This document shows, in pieces, positions 1-11,429 of a DNA stretch of 64,000 nt. The stretch is from positions 18,740,755 to 18,804,754 of the forward strand of contig NC_077232.1 in the NCBI RefSeq assembly GCF_027887165.1, written 5' to 3'. The stretch is from Monodelphis domestica (lineage: Eukaryota > Chordata > Mammalia > Didelphimorphia > Didelphidae). How positions within the stretch are numbered: the stretch's first letter is position 1; each line of letters opens with the position of its first letter. The position numbers were made by a program, and so were the translations under genes. The notes below the pieces were generated by a model, which saw only the letters and a list, made by a program, of their open reading frames with translations, was not told the origin of the DNA and ran no database searches.

Positions 1-99
1 ATATCTTGTCTATATCAGCACATAACATGAGAAGGAAAGTGGGGTGCCAGGAATTATAGTTTTTAGGGTAATTCTAATTACACAAATGACAGAGCCAAG

Positions 100-2370
100 A
101 TGGAAGAGTATAGAGAAAGCTTAAACTGATAAATAATATTAGTAGTTGATTTTATGAAAAAAGCAAATAAAATAGAAGGCTGGTTAATTTTATTTAAAAA
201 GGAAATAAAGAAAATCAAATTACTAGTACCAAAAAGAAAAAGGGTGAATTTGCCATCAATGAAGAAATTAAAGCAATTAGGAGCTATTTTTGCCCAATTG
301 TATTCCAATCAATATGACAATATAAGCAAAATGGATGGATATTTATAAAAATATATAAATTAACTAGATTAGCAAAAGAGGAAATAGAATACTTAAATAG
401 GTCCTTCTTAGAAAAAGAAATTGAGCAAGACATAAATACACACCCAAAGAAAAAATTTCCAGGGCAAAATAGATTCACAAGTAAACTCTTTCAAACATTT
501 AAAGAACAATTAATCCTGATACTAAATAAGTTATTTGATAAAATAAGCAGAGATGGAATTCTACCAAATTATTTTTATTACACAAATATTGTACTCTTTT
601 CTAAGCCAGAAAGAACAAAAAGAGAAAGAAAATTATAAGTCAATAACCTTAATGAAAATAGATGTAAACATTTTAAATAAAATATTAACAAGGAGATAAT
701 AGCAAATATATCATAAGGATCATTCACTATGACTAGGTATAATTTAAACCAGAAATTCAGGGCTTGCTTAATCTTTGGAAAACATTCAGCATAATCAAGC
801 ACATTAATAACCAAAGTAACAGAAATCACATGATGGTCTCTTTAGATGCAGAAATTGCATTTGACAAAATACAATACCCATTCCTAAAATAGGATAAAGC
901 ATGAGAATAAATTGACCATTCCTCAAAATAATATAGTTTTTACCTAATATTACAACAAAAATGTTAACTTTATCAATAAGAAAGGAAAAAAAGAAATCAA
1001 AAGAATTTAAATAGGCAGTAAAGAAAATAAACTATCACTTTGTGAATGATATATTGGTATACTTAAGAGAATCCCAGAAAATCAACTAAAAGACTAGTTG
1101 AAATAATTTTAGTAAAGTTGAAGGATACAAAATAAACCCACCTAAATCATCAGCATTTCCATCTATTACCAAAAACCTTCAGGAACAAGAGATAGAGAAA
1201 TCCCATTTAAAATACCTCTAGACATTATAAAACACCTGGGAATTTGCTAGGAAAAATGGAGGGATTCTATGAACCCAATTGCAAACATTTCCCACAAATA
1301 AAGTCACATCTAAACAATTAAAAATATTAATTGCTCATGGGTATGCTAAATAACTTTATAGATTCAGTGCCATACTAATCAAAATAATAAAATAATTATC
1401 TTATAGAACTAAAAAATAATAAAATTAATCTGAAAGAAAAAAAGGTCAAAAATATCAAGGGAATTAATGGGAAAAAAGTCAAAGAAGATGGTCAAGGAGT
1501 ACCAGATCTCAAATTGTATTATAAAGCAGTAATCATCAAAAGAATCTGGTACTGGCTGAAAAATAGAGTAGTGGATCAGTGGAATAGATTAGATATACAA
1601 TAAAGAGTCATAAATGACCTAATGTTTGATTAATTCAAAGACCCCAGCTTTGAAGAGAACTCAGTATTTGAAAAAAGTTGATGGGAAAACTAAAAACAAT
1701 GTGGTATAAACTAGGTATTGATCAATATGTTACTCACTAAACCAATATAAGTTAAAAATGGATATATGATTTAAATATAAATAGTGATGCCATAAGTTAA
1801 TTAGGGGAAGTTATAATAGTTTACCTATCAGATCTATGGAAAGGGAAGAATTAATGACTAAAGAGAAGGTAGAGAGCATTATAAGATGTTAAATGAATAA
1901 TTTTTATTATATTGAATAAAATAGCTTTTCTACAAACAAAACCAATGTAACTAAGATTAGGAGGCAACAATAAAATGGGAAAAATTTGTACCAAATTTCT
2001 CTGATAAATGTCTAACTTCTCAAAATTATGATGAACTGAGTCAAAATTTATAAGAATACAAGTCATTCCCCAATTTATAAATGAGCAAAGGATATGAAAA
2101 GTCATATTTCAGATGAAGAAATCAAAGTGATGGATAATCATATAAAAATTCTCTAAACCACTCTTGATAGGAAATGCAAATTAAAACATCTCAAAAGTAC
2201 TGACTCATAATAACACATGCATAACCTCCATCAAATTGGTGGGAGGAGATGGAGGGCAAGAAGACAATTTAGATTTTTCAATTTCAGAAAATGTACATTA
2301 AAATTGTTGTTAAATATAATTGGGAAAATAAAATACCTTTGAATAAAAAGGTAAAGAGTAATACATAAAG
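100..2370 (+). mobile_element. Old L1 (LINE-1) remnant, ORF2 region to 3' end
   Basis: The plus strand holds broken pieces of a marsupial L1 ORF2. They run from the stretch after the endonuclease (about 150-350), through reverse transcriptase remnants (480-1100) and the conserved stretch near 1500-1700 that reads like 'YYKAVIIKRIWYWL', to a 3' UTR-like end near 2340. The same order is seen in the better preserved L1 at 23.6-30.6 kb. Stops and frame changes are dense, and a piece of the ORF2 C-terminus appears to be missing before the 3' UTR. The copy is old and inactive. It ends about 200 bp before the first olfactory receptor. Confidence 0.8.
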
Positions 2371-2560
2371 TAATTTCTATAAGAAACTTGATTAGTGAAT
2401 TTGTGGTACCTAGAGTAATTGCTATAACAGTTGTCTAGATGATCTTAGTCACCTAATTCTCTATTTCTACATTCCAAATAAGATATGTCTATGACTATGT
2501 TTTATGTCTTAGAGTAATTCAATATGAATTATTGATTTTTCTGATGATTACTCTTTTTTG

Positions 2561-2566
2561 TTTCAG
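2561..2566 (+). other. Predicted 3' splice acceptor of the 5' UTR intron, first OR gene
   Basis: A pyrimidine-rich run ends in TTTCAG, followed by an exon start that resembles those before the other two receptors (GATAATGACATCAC here, GTGAATGACATCAC there). Olfactory receptor genes usually have one or more non-coding 5' exons spliced just before a single coding exon. The upstream exon cannot be placed. Confidence 0.6.
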
Positions 2567-2595
2567 GATAATGACATCACTCTCAAATTACATTT

Positions 2596-3540
2596 ATGGA
2601 GAACACATCTGAAGTGAATGAGTTCATCCTTATAGGATTAACAGATGACCCATGGCTTCAAATTCCTCTTTTCATAATGGTCACCCTCTTCTATCTCATC
2701 ACCCTAGTTGGGAACCTGGGAATAGTAACTCTGATCTCCTGGGATTCCTGCCTCCATACCCCAATGTACTTTTTCCTCAGGAAACTATCTCTGGTGGATT
2801 TGAGTCTTTCCTCAACTGTTATTCCCAAAGTGATGACTGGGCTCCTCACAGGGGATAAGGCCATCTCTTATAATGGATGTGCTACCCAATTGTTCTTCTT
2901 TGGGGCCTTTGCTGCTATTGAAAGTTACATCTTAGCCTTCATGGCCTATGATCGCCATGCAGCTGTGTGTAGACCCCTACATTACACCACTATCATGACT
3001 TCAAAAATGTGTACATATATGACCACTGGGGCTTACATCTGGGGATTTCTGACCTCCTTCATATTCGTAGAAAATGTTTTTAGTCTTTCCTTCTGCAGGT
3101 CCAATGTAGTCCATCATTTTTTCTGTGATAGTCCCCCTCTCTTAGTTCTCTCTTGCTCTGAAATTCACACCACTGAGTCAATAATCTTCATATTTGGGTC
3201 ATTAAATGCATCCTTCCCATTTCTTGTTATCTTTTTCTCTTACTTATTCATCTTCATCACCATCCTGAAGATCCGTTCTAATGATGGGCGCCAGAAAGCT
3301 TTCTCCACCTGTGCTTCCCATCTCACAGCAGTGTTCATATTTTATGGGGCCATCATCTTCATGTACTTCCGACCCAGCTCAAGCCATTCAATGGACTCGG
3401 ACAAAATGGCATCAGTATTCTACACCATGGTTATACCTATGTTGAATCCTCTCATCTATAGTCTGAGAAACAAAGAAGTTAAGAATGCTTTCAGAAAAGC
3501 TGTGAGAGGACAACGCCTTCAATTTGATCAGCCTTTTTAA
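2596..3540 (+). CDS. OR5B-like: Olfactory receptor, OR5B-like, intact (314 aa)
   Basis: A seven-transmembrane class A GPCR of the olfactory receptor family. It is expected in the cilia of olfactory sensory neurons, binding odorants and signalling through G-olf; the ligand is unknown. The single coding exon has the usual length. Visible landmarks are the N-terminal glycosylation site NTS (residues 3-5), GN in TM1 (39-40), LHTPMYFF (53-60), KAFSTCASH at TM6 (234-242) and PMLNPLIY in TM7 (281-288). The overall reading is closest to remembered mammalian OR5B proteins. Two oddities: the hallmark MAYDRY is MAYDRH (H121), and the usual LSNLS after PMYFF is LRKLS. The start is chosen because MEN-SEV is the usual OR5B N-terminus; the in-frame triplet nine bases upstream, which is ATG in the other two loci, is ATT here. 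The frame is open, so it is probably functional unless the DRH change impairs coupling. Confidence 0.93.
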   Translation: MENTSEVNEFILIGLTDDPWLQIPLFIMVTLFYLITLVGNLGIVTLISWDSCLHTPMYFFLRKLSLVDLSLSSTVIPKVMTGLLTGDKAISYNGCATQLFFFGAFAAIESYILAFMAYDRHAAVCRPLHYTTIMTSKMCTYMTTGAYIWGFLTSFIFVENVFSLSFCRSNVVHHFFCDSPPLLVLSCSEIHTTESIIFIFGSLNASFPFLVIFFSYLFIFITILKIRSNDGRQKAFSTCASHLTAVFIFYGAIIFMYFRPSSSHSMDSDKMASVFYTMVIPMLNPLIYSLRNKEVKNAFRKAVRGQRLQFDQPF

Positions 3541-3634
3541 TTAGAGAAAATAATCAATCTGTACCCTCCTCCTTCTGTGATCCAGCCCCCAATAAGGTTA
3601 TTTTTCTTATTCACACAGAAATATAAGCCATAAA

Positions 3635-3975
3635 TTTTTCCTGGAGTTACATCATGTAGAAGCAGATGTCATGGAATTAAGTAAGTTTTGAATTTAAATT
3701 CCATGTCAAACATTTTCATGTTGTGTAACATTAGGCCCATCCTATGTAAACTAGGGAAATAGGCAGCACAAGGTATAATGCAATGGATCTGGAGTCAGGA
3801 ATATCTGAGTTCGAATATGGCCATAGACACTAATTTTGTGACCTAGAACAAGTCAATTAATCCTGTTTGCCTCAGTTTCCTCATCTGAAAAATGAGTTAG
3901 CAAAGGAAATAGCAAACCACTCCAGTATCTTTGCCAAGAAAACTTCTCATGGGGTTTTGAAGTATTGACCAGAAC
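3635..3975 (+). repeat. MIR-like SINE remnant with a second tRNA-derived SINE inside it
   Basis: A MIR-like remnant begins near 3635; related sequence follows the other two receptors (22100, 45890). From about 3766 to 3960 there is a second, tRNA-derived marsupial SINE (Ther/WSINE type). It has a B-box-like GTTCGAATA, then CCTCAGTTTCCTCATCTG, then the characteristic 'CCACTCCAGTATCTTTGCC' segment. The inner element is absent from the other two positions, so it came after the units split. Confidence 0.6.
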
Positions 3976-4101
3976 TGGAAAATTACTGAAAAACAACCTT
4001 TTCTACATCACATAAAGTCTGATCCTCAGACTTATGTTTACCTTATGTTTAAAGGATCTCAAATGTATGAGTTATTGTTTTGTGGATTGAAGGGTATATG
4101 T

Positions 4102-4102
<1 letters not shown>

Positions 4103-4143
<41 letters not shown>
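4103..4143. repeat. (AC)n microsatellite
   Basis: About 20 uninterrupted AC dinucleotides are followed by AT-rich sequence. The open frame running through it is not a gene. Confidence 0.95.
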
Positions 4144-4146
<3 letters not shown>

Positions 4147-4554
4147 GATATACACTTAGATGTTCCTATAGATATAAATATATATACACATAATCATGAT
4201 AAAGAAATTCTAGATATTATCCTTTTAATGGAGGAAGAGCAGCTACTTAACTTTTGAATGATATAGTACTTGCAGAGCAAAGCCAGTAAATTGCTAGAGA
4301 AGTGTAACATTGATGGCAATAGCATTGCTTATTCAACAGCCACTCAACCACAAGTGTGCTGCTAAATTCTTAAGAACCAGCTTGTCAGAAAAAAATGTAT
4401 ATGACACAGTTTAAAAATTAAGCCTCGTTATTGTTTTTTTTTTCTAACACCGTCAAACTATTGCCTTTTGTTTCATGTATCTATAACTTCATGTACCATC
4501 AAGAATATGGATTGTAATATATGAAAAATACATCACTCTACCTCTCCCTCAATA

Positions 4555-4690
4555 ATATTTTTAAAACCTTACTTTCCATTTTAGAATTGGTACACTGTAT
4601 TGCTTTCAAAGCAGAAGAGCAGTTTGAAATAGGCAATAGGGATTAAGTAACTTGCCCATGGTCACAGAGTTCGTAGTTGTGTATTACAGA
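4555..4690 (-). repeat. MAR1-type SINE fragment (minus)
   Basis: The minus strand reads the 3' half of the marsupial MAR1-like SINE. On the plus strand this shows as AACCTTACTTTCCATTTTAG, GCAGAAGAGCAG, GGGATTAAGTAACTTGCCC and GTCACAGAG. The copy breaks off where the next L1 begins. Confidence 0.65.
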
Positions 4691-6395
4691 ACTAGAAAAA
4701 ATAAGAACAAAATTCATCTGGAGGAACTAAAGGTCAAGAATGTCAAGGAAACTAATGAAAAAAAGGGGATAATAGCTCAGTAGTCTAGCAGTACCAGTTC
4801 ATAATTGTACTCTAAAGCACTGATCATCAAAACAATCTGCTACTGGTTAAGAAATAGAAGAGTAGATCTATGGAATAGATTAGGGATAAATTACCTCAGC
4901 AATCCAGTGTTTGATAAACCCAAACATCCCATCTTTGGGGATAAAACTCACTATTAGACAAATGGGAATATGGGAAAACAAAAGGAAAAAAATTAGGTTT
5001 AGATCAATACTTCACACCTACCAGTATAGGGTCAAAAAGGGTATATACAAAAAGCGTGATGATATGATGAAGATATGACAAACATAAATAGTAATATTAT
5101 AATTAGGGGAATATAGAATAGTTTACCTGTCAGATCTATGGAGAAAGGAAGAATTTATGACAAAACAAGAGATAGAGAACATTGCAAGATGTAAAATGAA
5201 TAATTTTTAATATATTAAATTAAAGGGTTTTTCTGTGAACAAAACCATTGCAATCAAGATTAGAAGGGAAACAATAAACAGGGGGGCGAGGGAAATTAGA
5301 ACAAATTTCTCTGATAAAGTTCTCATATTTCAAATATAAAGAAATAAGTAAAATTTATAAGAATCCAAGCCATTCCCCAATATATAAATGGACAAGCGTA
5401 TACATACGCTTTGACCATTTATCTTTGACCATATATATATAGGCAGTTTTCAGGTGAATAAATCAAAACTATTAATAATCATATGAAAAAAATGTTCTAA
5501 ATCTCTCTTGATTAGAGAAATGCAAATTAACAACACTGAGGTAGCATCTCAGACCTATCAGACTGGCCAATTTGTCAGTAAAGGAAAATTATAAATGTTG
5601 GCAGGAATGTGGCAAAATTGGACACTAACACATTGATAGTGGAGTTATGAGCTGACCCAATCATTATGGAGAACAATTTGGAATTATGCCCAAATGGCTA
5701 TTAAAAATGCATACATCTTGATCCAGTAACATCACTAATAGGTCTGCATCCCAAAAAGATACAAAAAATGGAAAAGATCATATTTGTACAAAAATATTTA
5801 TAGTTTCACTTTTTTGTGGTGGCAATTAGAAAATAAAGGAGAATGGTTGAGCAAATTGTATATGATGGCGATGGAACACAATGGTGCTATAAAGAATGAG
5901 AACATGATGATTTCAAAAAAAGGCTGGGAAGAACTATGTAAACTGATGCAGAGTGAAATAAGCAGAACCAAAAGAACATTATACACAGTAACTGAAACAT
6001 TGGTGAGATGATCATATGTGATAGATTTTGTTACTAAGAGTAATATAGTGATCCAGGACAATTCTGATGGACCATGAAAAGGAATGATCTCCACCTCTAG
6101 AAAAAGAATTGTTGATGTAGAAAAGCAGATGAAAACATATCATTTATCACTTGTTTATTTGGTTATTTTGGGGGGAGTTTTGGTTTTATAAGATTACAAA
6201 AATGAATAACATAAAAATATGTATTGTATGATAACACATGTATAACCCAAATTGAATTGCTTGTCAGTTCTGGGAGGGAAGAGGGGAAAATGGAGGGAGA
6301 CAATATGGATCATATAATTTCAAGAAACATATGTGGAAATTTGTTATTAAAATGAAAAAATAAATAAAGATTAAAATAAAAAGCAAAAAATATAT
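4690..6395 (+). mobile_element. 5'-truncated L1, ORF2 C-terminal part and 3' UTR
   Basis: Broken ORF2 sequence starts at the 'SNNWYWL' stretch near 4810 and runs through the WENWK-like and HMKKC-like regions to the C-terminal segment at 5784-6011, whose end 'LMQSEISRTKRTLYT' matches the young L1 at 32.5-33.7 kb. A 3' UTR follows and ends in an A-rich tail near 6390. Many stops are present, so this is an old, inactive copy. Confidence 0.8.
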
Positions 6396-6399
6396 AAAA

Positions 6400-8130
6400 T
6401 TATATTCAGAGAAATCATAGATTTGAGGAGAGAAAAATCTTTAAAGTTTCAAGGTTCATTTTCCTGTTAATGATAAATTCTTTTTTACATTGTGCTTTTC
6501 AGTTTCATCAGTATATACTATTAAATACCTCAAAGTATACAGATTCCAAATTCCAGTACCCATAAAATAATACACTTTAAAAACATCAAATGTATTTTTA
6601 ACCAAAAAAGAAAACTGCTTCAAATCCCTAATACAAGTGATTTTATAGGAATTTTTAAATTCCTATCATTATTTAATTTATATAATATATTGTATTTATA
6701 TGTCATATAAATAATAATTTAAATTCCTTTAATTGAAATCTTATAAATAAAGGATTGTATTTTCATCCTTTGGAAATTTTAAAATAATTTGTAAATATAT
6801 TTTATTTTTACATCATTTTCATTTCCTAATATATTTTCCTCTTTGTCTAACCATAGAGATATTATAACAACATATTTAAATATATGGAGTAAAAGTTCCA
6901 CAAAATTAATTACTACATCAATAATTTCTGACAATACATAAACTGTTCTATATCCATAATCCCTGACCTCTTTAAGGCAGACTGAGAGACACAGTCACAT
7001 TTCTCTTATTTGAATAGTTTGGTCATTATAACAATACAGTGGTCTTTCTTGTTGTACTTTTTATGACTTCCTAAAAAACATAAATTAACCTTTGGGGGAA
7101 AAAAGACAGAAGGCAGCAGGTAGCAGATGCATCAAACCACTGTAACTGTCACCTTCCAACCTCATGGCAACTGCCAATAAAGTAGAGTCCAGTTTTAACT
7201 GATGTCTAACATTCATAATTGCAAGAATAAATTCATGCAAAGAAAAAAAAACTACTACTATTACCAAATAATAATAACAATAATAACTATTATTTATGTA
7301 GCAACTTCTATATGCCAGGCACTATGTTATGTGCTTTATAAATATTATCTCATTTGATTCTCACAAAATCCCTGGGACATAAACTATTTCCCTTTCCACC
7401 AACACAAATCACTAAACAATGGCCACTAAAAGACAGGGAAACCTAAGGGTGTTGGGAATAGTGGAAATTCGGAGACTTTCTGCCCTGCTTCCAGCACATT
7501 CCCTGAAGTCATAGTCCAGGGGGAGTAGCTCTTCTCTAGATGTATCTGGCAACTGATTATCCAAATTCTATACTCCCTACTTTCTCTATAACCAATGCTA
7601 CTGAAGGTCTAGGGAGTAAACTATTCTTGCCACCAAAGACATTGACCACTTTTAAATGGTGAACATTAGACATTGCAATGTTTTTTAATCAATGAAATGA
7701 AAAATGCCTATTAATGGAAATTACATTAATGAATATGTACTGCCACGTGCTTCATCAAAGCAGACTAGTCCTTTAGATAACACTTTAATCTGAAAAGTCC
7801 AGGATGAATCTTTTTCCTGATTCAATCTAAGCCTTTGAGAAGAGGGGATATTTTGCTTTTCAATATCCCCAGCACCTGGCACAGTAATTTGCATATAGTA
7901 GTATATAGTAGCAACCTAATGAATGCTATTTCATCATTCATTTATTCATTACTTTTTTATGGTTGTGAGTTCATCACACTAGGTAGTCACATAACTCTCT
8001 TCAATAAACACAGTAGGCTTTACAGGACACAGGAATTACAGTCATTGGCAGGAGACAATCTGTAGGTTTTGAGGAATGTACATTCTGTAGACCTCACGAT
8101 TGTCCTACTCATAACATATTTGGGTCAGAG
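6400..8130. other. Gene-free AT-rich stretch with ancient repeat tails
   Basis: No gene is seen. A MIR/Ther1-like 3' core lies at about 7265-7385 (TATGCCAGGCACTATG, then TTATCTCATTTGATTCTCAC). An L2-like 3' tail lies at about 7835-7935 (CCCAGCACCTGGCACAG). Short open frames here lack any recognisable domain. Confidence 0.5.
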
Positions 8131-11100
8131 GAGGGTTTACATTCACTTTTTAAAATTTATTTTTATTTCTTCCAAATTTTAAAAAAACAAATCAAACAAT
8201 TATTTCCATATACAAAGAAAAAGAAGATAGTAAACAAATGAAATCACAAATCTTCTATATGTTTAGCTTATTTTTTCACATCTATATAATAAATCCCATA
8301 CACAAGTGCCCCAGTCCCTCCCCAACTTCCTCACATTACAGAAGATATTGTCAGTAAGAGCAACATGTTATTGATACATTAAGTTTTTCATCTTTCATCT
8401 TTCTGTTCACTTTCTTCTTTTTTATTTTATTTTACTTTATTTATTTATTTATTTAAATTTTGTTTTATTTAGAATATTTTTCCAGGGTTACATGATTCAT
8501 GAGCCCCACTCTTTCCTTCCCCCCTCCCAAAACTGACAAGCAGTTCCACTGGGCTTTACATGTATCATTGTTCAAAACCTATTTCCATGTTATTCGTAAT
8601 TGCAGTAGAGTGATTATTTAACATCAAAACCTGAATCACATCCCTATAGAACTACATGATCAATCATATAGGTTTCTTCTGCATTTCTGTTTCCACAGTT
8701 CTTTCTCTGGATGTGGCTAGTATTCCTTCTCATAAATTCCTCTGGATTGTCCTGGGTAATTGCATTGCTCTTAATAGAAATGTCTATTACATTCAATTGT
8801 GCTACAATGTATCAATCTCTCTATACAATGTTCTCCTGGTTCTACTCCTTTCACTCTGCATCAGTTCCTGGAGCTCTTTCCAGTTCACATGGGATTCCTC
8901 CAGCTAATTATTCCTTTAATCACAAGAGTATTCCATGACCATCATATAGAAGAATTTATTAAGCCATTCCCAATTGATGGACAACTCCTCATTTTCCATT
9001 ATTTTTGCCACCACAAAGAGTATGGTTATAAATACTTTTGTACAAGTCTTTTTCTTTATTATCTCTTTGGGGTTTTCTGTACACTTTCTAGAGATAAAAT
9101 TCATAGTTCATTCTTCCATATGAATAATGTTCTCTGGTTTCAGTCATTTCTTCATTATCTCATATAGTTTTTCCACGTTTTTTTTTCTCAATCTGTCTGC
9201 TCTTTTCTTATAATGTAGTACTATTTCATCACAATCATATGCCATAATTTGTTTTGCCACTCCCCAACTGATGAACATCCCCTCAATTTCCAATTCATTA
9301 TCATCAGAAATAAAGCTGTTATAAATATTTTGGAACATATGAGTTCTTTTCCCCATTCCATTATCAACTTGGGAAATAGATCCAGTAATATGATCTAAGG
9401 GTATACACAGTTTTTTAATTCTCTGAGTATAATTCCAAACTACTCTCCAAAATAATTGGACCAATTACAGCTCCACCAAAATTTTTCTACATCCCCCAAA
9501 ATATGTAATTTTGACCATCTGTATTTTAGCCAGTCTAATGGAAATGATGAGGGGATATCTCAGAATTGTTTTGGTTTGCATCTCTCTAATCAGTAATGAT
9601 TTAGAGCATTTTTAATATACCAATACATAGTTTTGATTTCTTCTATTGAAAATTGTCTATTCATGTCTTTTGCCAATTTATCAATTGGGAATGACTCTTT
9701 TTCTTATAAATTTGACAAAATTCTCTCTATATTTTAGATATGAGACCTCTATCTTAAAAGCTATCAGAAATTTTCCCCCGATTTTCTGCTTTCCTTATAA
9801 TATTGGCTGTGTTCGTTTTATTTTTACAAAACTTTTTCATTTACTGTACTTAATGTCATCCATTTTACTTTTCATAATGTTTCCTATCTCTTGATTCATA
9901 AATTTCTCTCTTGTTCATAAATCTGACAGCTACTATGTTCCCTATTCTTCTAATTTGCTTATATCTTTTTATGCTAATATCATCCATTTTCATCTTATTT
10001 TAGTGAATGTTGCAACATATTTGTCTGTACCTAGTTTCTTCCAAACCAGTTTCCAGTTGTCCCAACAATTTTTTTCCAAATAGTGATTTCATTTACACTA
10101 AATGGTAATTTCCCATCACCTCTTAAATTTTATTTTTATTAATAGAATTTTTTCCAAGTATCTCAACCCCACAATCCCCTCTCCTCACCATAGAAGGCAT
10201 CATCTGGCAAACAAATAAGTACGTATAGATTATGTCTTTAATGTTTCCAATTTTCAGTTCACTCTCTGGAGGTGAATATTCACAAGCTATTCTTCAAGTA
10301 TTAAGCCTGTAGTGGTACACAATGTTCTCTTGGTAATGCTCATTTTGCTGTTCATAATCTCATGTAGTTCTTTCTAAATATTTTAAAATTTAGTCTGATA
10401 TGTATATATAAATTAGGTCTTTTGAGTTTCTGTCTTTCAGTTAATTCTCTGTAGGTGAACATTCACAAATAAAGTCTGTTGCTATATATTGTTGCTTTGG
10501 TTCTACTCATTTTGCTGTTCATTGTCTCATGAACTTATTTTCAAGTATTTAAAAAATTATCCTACTCATCATTTCTTATAGCTCAGTGGTATTCCCAAAA
10601 ATTCATATGCCATTATTTTTTAGCCATTCCCTAATTGATGGCTATCCTCTAGATTACCAGTTCTTTCTGCTACAAAGAGAGCCACTAAAATGTTTTTGAA
10701 TATATAGATTATTTCCCTTTTCCTCTGATCTCCTTGGGAAACAGAAATAGCAACAGTATTACTGAGTCAAAAAATATGAATAATTTTATAAATCTGTGAA
10801 TAATTATAATTTGTCACCAAAATGGTTGAATCTGTTCAAAATTCCACCAACAGTATATTAATGTCCTCATTTTCCCACAACCTCTGTAACATTTGCAATT
10901 TTATCTTTTTTTTTTTCATTTTAACCAATATGCCAAATGTGAGATGACACCTCAGAATTATTTTGGTTTATATTTCAATCAGTAGTGATTTGGAGCATTT
11001 TAAAAAAATATCTATATGTGGCTTTGATTTCTTCATCCAAAAATTGTCTTTTCTTAACTTTTTCCCATTTATCAACAAGTATGACTCTTATTCTTATAAA

Positions 11101-11300
11101 TTTGGCAAAATTCTCTATATATTTTAGATATTAGACCTCTATTTAAGATACTACCTTAAATTTCCTATCCAATCTTTTTCTTTTCTTCTCATCTTGGCAA
11201 CATTTATTTTACTTATGCAAAACCATTTTAATTGAATGTACTCAAAATTATCTATTTTACATCTTACAATTTTCCCTATCTCTTATATTTCATCATGTTA
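8130..11300 (-). mobile_element. Nest of L1 fragments in minus orientation
   Basis: Several L1 3' ends follow one another on the minus strand. An old 3' UTR lies at about 8140-8440, and a younger 3' end of about 650 bp at 8445-9095 (ORF2 C-terminus plus 3' UTR). An older ORF2 C-terminal segment runs about 9095-10130. A third, older copy at 10130-11290 has a duplicated 3' UTR motif. The plus strand shows reverse complements of familiar ORF2 segments, such as the TTTGTACA/CCACAAAGAG stretch near 9015. All are truncated and broken. Confidence 0.75.
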
Positions 11301-11429
11301 AACATTACATTATGTTAAACAAGAATATATTTGTGATTTTAATAAAATGCTACTACTAATCAATAAAATGAATTATAAAAGTAGTGGTTTAAGAAATAGG
11401 ACATAAAAGAAAGCATTTGAGTTATTTCT

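Noticed and set aside
4045-4257. 70-codon frame with a His-Thr repeat
   Set aside because: It is the translation of an (AC)n microsatellite.
8656-9464. Cluster of 75-122-codon frames
   Set aside because: They are antisense or sense readings of broken L1 ORF2 and 3' UTR.
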